A DNA stretch of 64,000 nt from Apoderus coryli (taxonomy: Eukaryota; Arthropoda; Insecta; Coleoptera; Attelabidae): assembly GCA_911728435.2 (NCBI GenBank), contig OU452210.1:2666001-2730000 (forward strand), read 5' to 3'. Each line of letters starts with the position of its first letter. Positions within the stretch are counted from its first letter, which is position 1. Under the pieces are notes generated by a model that saw only the letters and a program-made list of their open reading frames with translations, searched no databases and had not been told where the DNA came from. This document shows positions 34,801 to 46,800 of this stretch, one piece after another. The translations under genes were made by a program, and so were the position numbers.

Positions 34801-37800
34801 AATCAATGTATTTAAAATAATTGCTTTATTCAAATTATATTCCATTGAGAAATTCTGTTTTGCTCAAATAATAGATTAATTGCGAGTTTTTACTATTGTA
34901 ACTCCCTTTAATTAAAGATGTGTCAAAAATTGAAGTTGGCGTAAGACAACTAAATTGTTATGTCATGTCACTTGATCATATTCTTATTATTACCTGATCT
35001 GGAACTGTGCATTGCATTGATGGATTGTATAAATAACTTACCCACTTGATGGAATGAACTGAATGGAATGTGTTTTTAAGTTACAAAATGTTTTTAATGG
35101 TTCTCAAGTCTCGGCTTTTCCAAAGCTTTATACTCTTTTCCAATAGATAGAGAAGATATTTTGACAGATAATATCTTTGAGCCGCATGTATTGGTTAAAT
35201 AGCTGGAATAGGTTAACTTGCAATGATACTTAAATTTGCAATCCTATGGAGTATTTTGTATTTTGATCTTAAAATGTTATGCTCCTCGATTTCAAATAAT
35301 TTATATATTTATACATATATATCTTTTCCATTAGTCACTACTAAAGCTAATCTTGCGCTATAGTGTCATTTGGGACCGAGAATATTTACGTGCTCTGGCC
35401 ATAGAATAATAAATACTATAAGAAGCTCGTCGTATTCCCAGCTACATTTCTGGCCCGCTACTATGTTATACTATATCTATATATACTATAAGATACTATA
35501 CTATAACAATGCGGGTCGCGAATTGCTTTGAAGACATGAAGATGAGACATACCGACACGATGAGAACCAACTGTATAAACTGTGCTCTGGCCTTTACCAT
35601 TCTTACTTTCATTACAATTTTCAAAGGCATTTCAATACTTCTCCAAGATAAATCAGAACCATCAGAAATATTCGGTAGTTATCTCTGTTATGTGATACTA
35701 CCAATATCATTTGGAAGTGAAAACATTCATGGAATGATTTATATAGTTAAAATTTTGAAATTGAAATAATAATATATAAATAAACAATAATCTTGTTTAT
35801 AAATTTGTATTATTTTTTAGGAAATTTGTATGGGAATTTAACAACGTTATTTGTAATTTACTGAAATATTTTGCATACCTATAACTTTAGAGTTGTAATA
35901 TTAAGTATCTGTTAAAAAATCTAAATAGGTTTTTAAACTGTAAAATATAAATATTTGACTGTTATGAAATAGTTGGCATGTGTTCAGAATAAAACTTGAG
36001 TATGTATTTAGGACAGTGCCACGAAAATAATCTTATTTTGATTTTAACTATGTTCTAGGTCATTTTCTTATATACTATACATATACATTTTCTTAGTCAC
36101 ACTCATTTTCGAATTAAGAGGCTTATTATTGTATTTTAACTTTCACAGATGATTAAAATAAGAAAAACTACTTATCTACTAGCTGGATACATAACAGATT
36201 GGCCATTGCTCAAAAAATCAGAGGTTATTTAGTATTTGGCATGATCGATAAATAAAGTTTAATTAAAAAGCACCTTTATAGAAAATAAGAATGAACTGAA
36301 AATTATTGTTATAAACATGCTACTTCTACAACTGCAGCATAACTGAATGAGTCATTGACAATAAATTTCTACTACCAAGCATGATTCAAAATGCCCGGGA
36401 TCTAAATATAACAAACTGCAAATAAAAATTGTTATATTCAAACACAACTTTGTGATGAATAAAAAGTAAATATATTTAAAATTAAAACTTTTGGTTGTAA
36501 GTAAGCTTGTTTCACAATAAGCCCGTGAGGCTGACAAATATACTTCAGGGGGTATAATGTTTATATGCAAATACGCAATTAATGCGGTCAGATTATTTGT
36601 ATGTGTTATTAAGTATATTGAGTATTACATTTTATTGAAATATTGGGAAAACTCAGGGACTAGCAGCGCTACAGTGCTTTTCATAAAATATTCTCATGTG
36701 ATGCAGATGTTGACTGTTATTGACAAAGGCAATATTTTAATCATTTAAATACAAACGACAAAGCTCTAGACGCTTAAGGTACCTGAATGCACCTAATATT
36801 GATGTTAGATGGAACGCCATAAGGGTGTGGTTTGTTATCGTAGATACCGGACTCGTTGCACAATGGACGTTGCAGAAGTATATCTAAGCAGTGGTTCTTA
36901 AACCATTACGGATGTAAACATAAAACCGTGCTCGGTTAATTATTATGGATTCGCAGAGCTGCAGTATCTTTTTTAAATTGATAAAGCATGTCTTTTCATA
37001 TGATCGATCGCTGGATATAATGCCCAACAGTAATATATCAATCATTTATGAGATATCATTGTAAAAGTCCTAATGCGGTCGTCCGCTTCAGGTCCCTGAA
37101 TCCACCCAACATTGCTGTTAGCTGCAACACTATATATACTCTTAGGAGTCGATTGTTATCGTAGGTATTGGACAATTCAATCGTAGAGGTATCTCTAAGT
37201 TGTCGTTCTTAAATCAATACTATTCTAAAAGTAAAACGACAGTTTGATATAAACAATATTTCTTTAAAAATCCGTTTTTGTTTTTTACAACGTACCTATT
37301 TCAAAACTTAAATAGGAATCTACTGTTTTCGCCAGTTTACACCCCCTAATTAGAAGTTAATATGAATGAATGAATATGAAGTATACCATTTCTCAAATTG
37401 GTTTCGTTGCCTGTGGCAAATAATATTTTAAGAACCACTGCTGATGATAGACATGATAAAGTAGTGTTCATTTATAGATACGTAGATATGCATTACCTAT
37501 CCGCTTTTGTCTTGAATGAAATGCATCTTTGCTAATCGCAGCACAATTCTGAGTTGTAGTTTTATTTCTAGCCTCCTGTATCCTTCAGAAGGCCTTCATT
37601 GGCTGAATTAATACCAGATTGGCCGATTTTGCACCATTATGAGAAAAAAGAGGTTGGACGACAGGCAGATCTTCCAATAATTGTTTTTCGCTGTTCTGCA
37701 CGTTTTGCATTATCCTGAAACTCATTTCCTACAATGTAATTGTCTAAGCTTACTTACTTTATCCTATAATAGATGTTGTCTGCATCATGGGAATTCGTAA

Positions 37801-40800
37801 ATGTTTCATTTTTGAATTTTTCATCTTTTGGATTTTGATCTATATTTTTATACAGGTATTTTTGGACATCGACTACGATTTTTGAAAGCCGAGTCAACAT
37901 GTACAATATTTTTAATCGATGTTGTTTGTTATCATTTTTATTTCAGTATTGTTCTCTAATATGTGTTTGTTCTTTATTTTTTATAGAAAGCAGAATCATT
38001 CTTAAAACCCCTTGTTGATCAGTATGCAAAGGAAGGTAAAGACAAAAAAGTTGTATTTGACGCTGGGTTCTCCAAACCAAACTGCAAACCAAAATGGCTT
38101 TTCCGCAAAGACGTAAGTAACAACCCCTTGTCTTTAAACATAGCAAGCAAGTAATAAAAGTATTGATTATTAAATTTTGCGCATATGTTATTATTCTAAA
38201 ACCATAAAATAACTGTTTTCGAATAAAAATGCGTATTATCTTACTCTGTTTTAACTGAAAGCGACCTATGATCTAAAAATACCCAAAAATACTTTCGGAA
38301 GAGTTACGTAGGGTCGCCTTAAACGTGGGACTTTTTTTTAAGGGTATAATTCTGATATAGTTACGTTGACCATACAGTGTTCTGTACTGAAACAGACATA
38401 AATACACCGAACTGGGTCTAAAAATGCCATGTTTTATAGGTCTAGCTCCTTTAATAAAAACTATACAGGGTGTTTTGCATTTTTTTTCCTTTTATGTATT
38501 AAGTCGTAACTATAGAAGTACCCTGTATAATTTATTGAAATTTGGAGCCAAGATTTTTCTGAACATTTTTAAACCACCGATGCAATTGCGACTTAAAAAA
38601 TTCAGGTTCGGACTTGAAAAAATTGATCTTTTTTAGGTTTCCAAGCAATATCAAAATTTTCTATTTATTTTAACAGGATTGAAAACTAGATAAAAAATCA
38701 AAGTAACTAGTGTAACTTTTGTTTTTCCGCATACAATTTAGCTTACCATATTTTAAATCGAATTGAAAGAAATCCATGTATATTCAAGGCTAAAAACTAC
38801 AATAATTATTTATTATTAACGTTATCCAAAAGATTTAAGGGATATTTTGCAATTTTTATTATGTCCATATACATTTTAAATTATTAGTGTTAGGAGAATT
38901 AGCAATACTTTGAATGTTTCTCATACTACATTCTGTATGGAGAAGAATAAAAAAACATCGTTTACACTCTTTCCATGTTCAAAGAGGAAGGCGATCATAT
39001 TCGTAGAATATACCTTTAGTAGATGGATGATCCAAAATTCACGTATTTTAAATAAATATTGACGAGGCACAGTTCACGCGGGATGGTCATATTATTACAC
39101 AATTAATGTAGTGTAAATTACAATAATATATTATTTTAATTTTCAATATAATCTTTATCCAAAAATATTTTTATTGATCTGCGTCATTATTAGCTTCAAA
39201 TTGAAATTTAATAATATTTAATATAGCGTTAGAAACAATTTTTTTGAGAAATCCATTACGAATAGGAGCGGGATTAAAAATCAAAGGAGGTCAGCTCTAC
39301 AAAATTTCTTTATATGTATGTTTAAATCTTATTTGGGGGAAATTTTCCAGACATGTTTCGGAATTAGTTATTCCATCATCAGTGGCACAAACAAAATTAT
39401 GTCAACATATTGGCTAAGGACATGGAATAAAACATAAAAATAAAATAAAATTCTTTAAACAATTTTTGAACGGCATGAAACATAATAAATTTTGTAAAGA
39501 GTTTTATTTTATTTTTATGCTCTAAATGATGTTTGATTCCATGCCCTTAGCCAATATGCTGACATAATTTTGTGTAAGATTTAAACATAGATATAAAGAA
39601 ATTTTGTGGAGCTGACGTCGTTTGATTTTTAATTCTTTAACATTAAATTATGTTTTCTATTTTTTTCCTTAGGAACTATTTCAAGGTGCCAAATATAAAT
39701 TCAAAAACGAAAATGATGCTTATCAACTTATTATCACGAATCCTAAAGTCGAAGACTCTGGGAAATATACTATAGAAATTGGTGGTGTTTCCTGTACAGC
39801 TTTTCTGAATGTTGAGGAGGCAGACCCATCTTACACGTTTACCAAACCTTTGAAAAAGAAATATGACGGATACACAAAACACGAAATTGAGCTTTCCTGT
39901 ACGGTTAGCAACAGTTTAGCTGTTGTCGGATGGTACAAAGATGAGAAAAAACTTGAAGATGGTGACAAATACAGCATCTCCAAAGATCTTAGCGGAGTAT
40001 GTAGGTTTACTATTAAAGAGGCCGATTTCTCAGATGCAGGAGATTACTCCTGTAGATTAGAAAAACAAACAGAAAGAACTGTAACTAAAGTTAATGTAGT
40101 TGAATACCCGTATAAATTCGTAAAAGTTCTTAAACATCAGCAACACGTTGAAAAGGAGAATATTACCTTCTTGTGTGAATTGAATGATGCTGGTGGTGAT
40201 GTAAAGTGGTTTAAGGGTGATCAAGAAATCACACCTGATAAAAGAATAGTAATCAGTAAAGATGGACGTAAACGGAAACTTGTAATCAAAGATGCTAAAG
40301 TCACTGATGCTGGCATGTATTCATGTGTCAGTAATGCCGATAAAACTGAGGCCGAGCTAGTTGTTGATTATTTGAATCGTTTTAATAAGAAACTAAAAGA
40401 TACTGTTGGCATTGAAAGAGAGAGGTTGGTGTTGGATATTGAATTACAAGACCAAACCGCACCAGCTGATTGGTTCTTTAATGGCGAACCAATAAAAACA
40501 AATGATCGTATTGAAATTAAAAATCTTGGCGGCGGTAAACATCAATTAATTTTTAATAAACTTGACATGGCAGATAATGGAGAAATTAAAGTGGAATCTG
40601 GAAAACTCGAGTCTGTAATGAAACTTTCCGTCAATAAAGGGGAAAGTGCGCCTCAAATTGATTTTCCATCTACGTTTGAAGCACCAATTAGTACAAAACC
40701 AATGGTTATCGAAGTTCCTTATAAAAGTAAGTTTTGGTATACAAATTCTTTAAAAGCTTTTGGGAATGAACTGAGTAGTGATAATTACACTCTGAATAGT

Positions 40801-43800
40801 ATTTCTAGTTTCAACTTTAAATTTTAATATGTTCTATTTTAATACTAAAAAATTCATCGTTAAATGATATATCTTTGGGAATTTAGTCTGCAATTTTAGG
40901 TCTTTCGTAGAACTAAAACTACTGACAGTGCTTTATTTATTCAATTTTGGTTGCATTCAATATTTTTAGTTCTTTACATTCGCTATGAGATCTTTTATGA
41001 TTTTCCCTGATTATACCTAAACGTTTTTCAAAGTTAAAACTTGAAACTATATGTTTTTTACTTTTAGTATCTCTAGCGTAACTTTTTGTAGTTTAGTTAT
41101 TTAGAAAACTAAATAAAAATATAACGGAAAGCTGAACTTCAAAAAGTATTGAGTAATTTTTTATTTACTTTGGACGGTTAAATATACATATATGAATATT
41201 CTATGTCTAGTTGATGGAACAAGACAAACTCCACTCGAAGCAAAACTTATTAAAGATGGAAAAGTGCTTCCGATTAAAGATGTAGACGTTATTATTGCGG
41301 ATGATAAAGTGACATTTAAAGTTAAGAAACCCACAAGGGACCAGTCTGGTCCATATCAAATTAAATTATCGAATGGACAAGGTGAAGATGTTAAAGATGT
41401 GAAAATTATTATGCAAGATGTACCCTCACCTCCTCAAGATGTTGATGTTAAAGAGGTATTCCAGACAAATTGTAAAGTATCATGGAAACCCCCAGCAGAT
41501 GACGGTGGTGCTCCACTGTTACATTATGTTGTTGAAAGACAAGATCTGAGTTTAAAAAGTATTTAATCTTCTATTTAATAATGTATTTGTATTAAACACA
41601 AATATTTCTAGGTGGTTGGGATAATGTTGGTGAAGTTAAACCTAATCAGACAACTTTTAAAGTTGAAGGACTTACTCCTAAAAAACAATACAAATTTAGA
41701 ATAAGAGCCGTAAATAAATTAGGGTCAAGTGAACCAGCCTTGTTCGGTAAACCAGTTCTAGCCAAAGATCCATGGGGTAAGTGTTACAAAAGTTTTGTGA
41801 AAACCTGAATGTACATACAAGTATATTAGACTTCACCAAACAGTAACATATTAATATATTCATTTAATACCAATTTAATTAACTATATTTAAACTTCGTT
41901 ACGTATTAATCGAAATTCGTTAAACAATGTAATTTTTTTTAATATATGTTTTAATCTTATGCTTTATAAAATTATTAAGTACCTACTAGGTTCTTCTCAT
42001 TTTGTAAACTATGGTATTGTTAATTTAATTAAATTGTTCGCTAGAATATTATACATATACATATTTTATATTTTTATTTTTCTTTAGATGAACCAAGCAA
42101 GCCTAAAGATGTTGAGGTAGTTGATTGGGACGTGGATCATGCAGATATTAAATGGACAGCACCTGATAATGACGGTGGCGCTCCAATTACAAGTTATATA
42201 ATTGAGTTCAAAGAGAAATTCGGTAAGGATTGGGCGAAGGGTATTGAAGTTCCTGCAGAACAACTATCAGGTACAGTGCCTGGATTGAAAGAAAACAGTC
42301 AATATGAGTTCAGAGTACGAGCCGTTAATAAAGCTGGACCAGGTGAACCTAGTGATGCTACAAAATCAATTATTGCTAAATGCCGATTCGTAAAACCGTT
42401 TATTATTGGAGATGATCTGAAAAATATTATAATTAAGAAAGGACAAATTGTGAAATATGACATTAAATTTGGAGGTGAGCCTGAACCCACAGTTCAGTGG
42501 TTCTTAGATCAAAAAGAAATTAAACAAGATGCTGAAGAAAGAATTACAATTGACAAATATGAAAAAAATACGATCATAAATGTCAGAAGATGTACACGAT
42601 TAGATAGTGGAAAATATCGCCTAGTGCTTACTAACAGCTCAGGTACATGCGAAGGAAAAGCAGAAGTAATTGTTCTTGATAAACCTACACCTCCTAAAGG
42701 ACCTCTCGAACCAGAAGAGATTCGAGCAGAACATATTACTGTCAAATGGCAAAAACCTGAAGATATTGGTGGGACCGAACTTACTGGATATGTTCTCGAG
42801 AAAATGGACATGGATACCGGTAGGTGGGTATCTGCCGGCGAAGTTGGCCCAAATGATAATAAATTCACATTTAAAAATCTAACACCGAAAAAGAAATACA
42901 AATTTCGAGTAAGAGCAAAAAACAAGGAGGGTGAATCTGAACCTCTTGAAACAACTGACTTCATCCTTGCTAAAAATCCATATGATGAACCTGGAGCACC
43001 TGGAAAACCAGAAATTGTTGATTACGACAATAAAAGTGCCTCCCTCAAATGGGCTAAGCCTGATAATGATGGTGGTCGCCCTATATCACATTATACAGTT
43101 GAGATGAAGGATAAATTTAGTCCAGATTGGAAAGAAGTAGCCAAAACCGATGATGCTAACCCAGAAGCCAAGGTAGAAGGTTTAAAAGAAAATCAAGTGT
43201 ATCAGTTTAGAGTGAGAGCTCATAACAAAGCAGGTCCCAGTAGTCCATCGGAACCAACCGATAATCACCTCTGCAAACACAGGAACTGTAAGATTTTATT
43301 GTTTGAATTGAAACTACTAATATATTATTGACTGTTAAGTTAGAGTAGGTTTGAGTTACTAATAGTTTTTAAAATAAACTTAAAATCAATTTTTTGCAGT
43401 TTAGGTGCAGAAATAAACATATTTTGTGTAAGGTTTTTTGTTTTGTTGGTTTTTGGGGTGTTAATTTTTATGATTTATTTTAAACCTGTATTTTATTTAA
43501 AACTTGTTGTTTATTATTTTGGAATTGTGACGTTTCATGCATATTGTACAGATATTTGTATTTGTCATTGTTGTCCAAATTCTAGAACACAATATATTAA
43601 CTGAGTTTTTCGTTTACAGTGAAACCGCGTATCGATAGAGAAACATTTAAATCCATTACAATTAAGGCTGGACGTACACATAAATGGGCTGTTGATTTTA
43701 TGGGTGAGCCTCCACCGGAAGTAAAATGGATTTGGAGGGATAACATTCCATTAACTAACACAGAACGCATAAAAATCGAAAATTCCGAATATCATACCGA

Positions 43801-46800
43801 CTTTACTTTGCTAAATGCAGAAAGAAAAGACTCAGGAAAATATACGCTTATTGTGGAAAATATTAACGGAAAAGATACCGAAACAGTCGAACTAACAGTT
43901 CTCAGCAAGCCAGGATCACCAAAAGGACCTTTGGTGGTTTCTGATGTTACCGCCGAAAAAGCTAAAGTTAGTTGGAAAAAACCAGAGGATGATGGTGGAA
44001 GTCCAATTAAAGAATATGAAATTGAAAAAATGGACATGGCTACAGGAAAATGGGTTCGTTGTGGCCGCGTACCCGCAGACAGATTATCCCCAGATGGTAC
44101 AGGAGAATTTGAAGTGACAGGACTTAATCCCGGCTCAGAATATAAATTTAGAGTAACAGCTGTCAATAACGAAGGCGATTCTGAGCCTCTAGTCTCAGAC
44201 CGCCCAACGTTAGCTAAAAATCCTTTCGATGAACCAGGAAAACCAGGTACACCTTTGATAACTGACTACGATAATAAGGGCGTTAATCTCAAATGGACTC
44301 CACCGGCCAGCGATGGTGGTGCTCCAATAGAAAAATACATCATCGAGAAGAAAGATAAATTTAAACCAGACTGGGAAAAGGCAACAGAGGTTTCTGGAAA
44401 CTTACTTGAGGCTCGTGTTGAAGATCTCAAAGAGAGGGGTGAATATCAATTTAGGGTTATTGCTGTGAATAAAGCCGGACCTGGTAAACCATCTGATGCA
44501 TCAGCTATACAAATAATAAAACACAGAGCTCGTAAGTAACTATTTATATTTAAAAGAAAGAAACTACTAGTAAAATTCTGTTCTTAAATATTGCATTAAA
44601 ATACTTTTTTTTTCTGGGGGTGTCGGTTCCTTTGGAGCACACACTCATTACAAATTAAATCATTTCTCTTGACATTACACTAATAACACATAGTTGTTTT
44701 TACCGATTTAGTAATTCTATTATTAATTTACAGTTAAACCAAGGATTGATAGAACCAACCTTAAACCAATTATCGTTCGAGCTGGTAAACCAATTAAATA
44801 TGATATTGATGTTAGGGGCGAGCCTCCACCGACGTGCACTTGGTTCCAAGTTGATACAGAATTAAAATCTGAAGGAAATATTGAAATTATCAATGTTGAT
44901 TATAACACCAAAATAAATATCACAAATTCCGTACGCAAAAATACAGGTTTATATAAAATTAAGGCTGTCAACGAACATGGGTCTGATGAGGCTGAAGTAG
45001 AAGTAACAGTTCTTTGTAAGTACTGTTATACGATATTTCTATAATATATATACACTGCGAGAAATTTGTCTTGATCTTGATCTGTCCAGTCAATAAGAAA
45101 TTCAAGTCAATTGCCAAACTCTCCAGGGTGTCCGAAAATAAATTGTCAGTCAGTTAATGTTACTCGTTGAACGAAGATAATCGGGGTTTTATTATATCAT
45201 CTTTCTTGTTAGGCATTGATGTTCGATATACAGTATTTTTTTTTTTTCAATAAATCGCGTATCAACATATTTATCCAAATTTTTCTACAGTGATTAACAA
45301 TATTTAGTGATCTTTTTTTAAGGGTAAAAAAAATGAAAATTCAATAGGTACTTAGGTCACGTTAAGTTTTGTTAACCTCGGCTTCCCATCAGGAGCAGAT
45401 ATCGCCAAAATGAATTATCGCATTAAAATTTTTCAACAGACAAAACATATTTTAAATAAAGTAATTCTTAAAAGTACCTATGTTGGAGGACAAAAAATAG
45501 GGAGACAGAGCATAAAGTGTCTCCCATATGTTATTTAGTTAATATTTTGTAACGCTTTGCTTCCAGAAAAATGTGGCTGGCTATCTTGTTTTATCACAAT
45601 TCCAAAATTGGTCTTATTAGGATTTATTGAAAATAAAAGTCCTAAAATGAAAAAATACATAAGTTGCACCCTACACTAGCTATGTATGTTTTATATAAAT
45701 TGTTTTTAATATATTTTAGCTGCTCCATCTAAGCCTAAGGGTCCTCTAGATGTCACTGGCGTAACTAAAGGAGGTTGCAAACTTAAATGGGATAAACCAG
45801 AAGACGATGGTGGAAAACCTGTTACTGGATACGTTGTGGAGAAACTTGATAAACAAACTGGCAGATGGGTACCTGTTGGAAGAACGGGGCCCAATGATAC
45901 TGAAATGGATGTTAAAGGGTTACAAGAAGGTCACGAATATGATTTTCGTGTAAAAGCTGTTAACGATGAAGGCGAATCAGAACCTTTAGAAACTGATTCC
46001 TCCATTATTGCTAAGAATCCTTACGATATACCAGGGAAACCTGGTACACCTGAAATCACTGATTGGGATGCTGATCGTGTTGATCTAAAATGGACGGCTC
46101 CCAAAAACACTGGCGGCGCACCTATTACTGGATATGTTATTGAAAAGAAAGAAAAGTTTTCCACCAGTTGGGACGAAATTCTTACTACAGATGTAAGTTC
46201 TTATATTTTGTCAGAAAACGTGGAATGTCATATTTAAAAATGTTTTTATAGGGGAAAGGTGTACGAGTTGATCCCCTTAAGGGAAAATAATTATATAATT
46301 AAAAGTATCCATCATACCCAAGTCGGCTAAATATGTGCTATTAGCAAATTCATTTGTCTTACTATTTTCATGTTCAAAACATCGACTTTAGTAATGTTTC
46401 ATAATTTTATTTCAATTTTTTAACAAGCTTAATAAAGGATCATCTTGGACACCGGGGTCTCCTAGATGATCCCTATAGTATGGACAAGATGATCCATAGG
46501 ATCATCTTATCTAAACTACTAAGAAATCACTAGATTTCAGTAGAGAATTCAAAAAATAAAATCAAAAAATCTTCATTTATTTATTTTATGTATGTGAATA
46601 AAAAAAAAAACTTTATAATTATCTCCGTTTTTTCCTGGAGTAACTGTGCACAAATCACAGGTGAACTCTTCGTCATCGCTTTCTATCCCGGCACAAGCCT
46701 CATGACCCCATTTTTTACAAAGAGTACATTGTATCCAGCCTTCTCCTTTATTACCTTTGGAATAAGTTTCGGTACAGAATAAGCATTCTGTGTCGTCTTC

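Larger units (their letters stand above)
34730..37571 (+). other. bt: bt intron 29 (long)
   Basis: 2.8-kb intron. Holds a TA-rich simple repeat near 35455-35505, the candidate alternative exon at 36149-36223, and a repeat or hAT-like element around 36771-37440. The 86-codon frame at 35509-35769 has no domain. Confidence 0.6.
38113..39672 (+). other. bt: bt intron 31
   Basis: Contains the short TACAGGGTG palindrome near 38462-38530 and the foldback repeat at 39272-39634. The 70-codon frame at 38424-38636 is not supported. Confidence 0.6.

Noticed and set aside
35509..35769. 86-codon frame in intron 29
   Set aside because: No similarity to any bt segment, no in-phase splice ends, no domain.
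42509..42964. 151-codon minus-strand frame inside exon 35 and similar antisense frames in other bt exons
   Set aside because: Shadows of the highly biased Fn3/Ig coding strand; no start context or domain.
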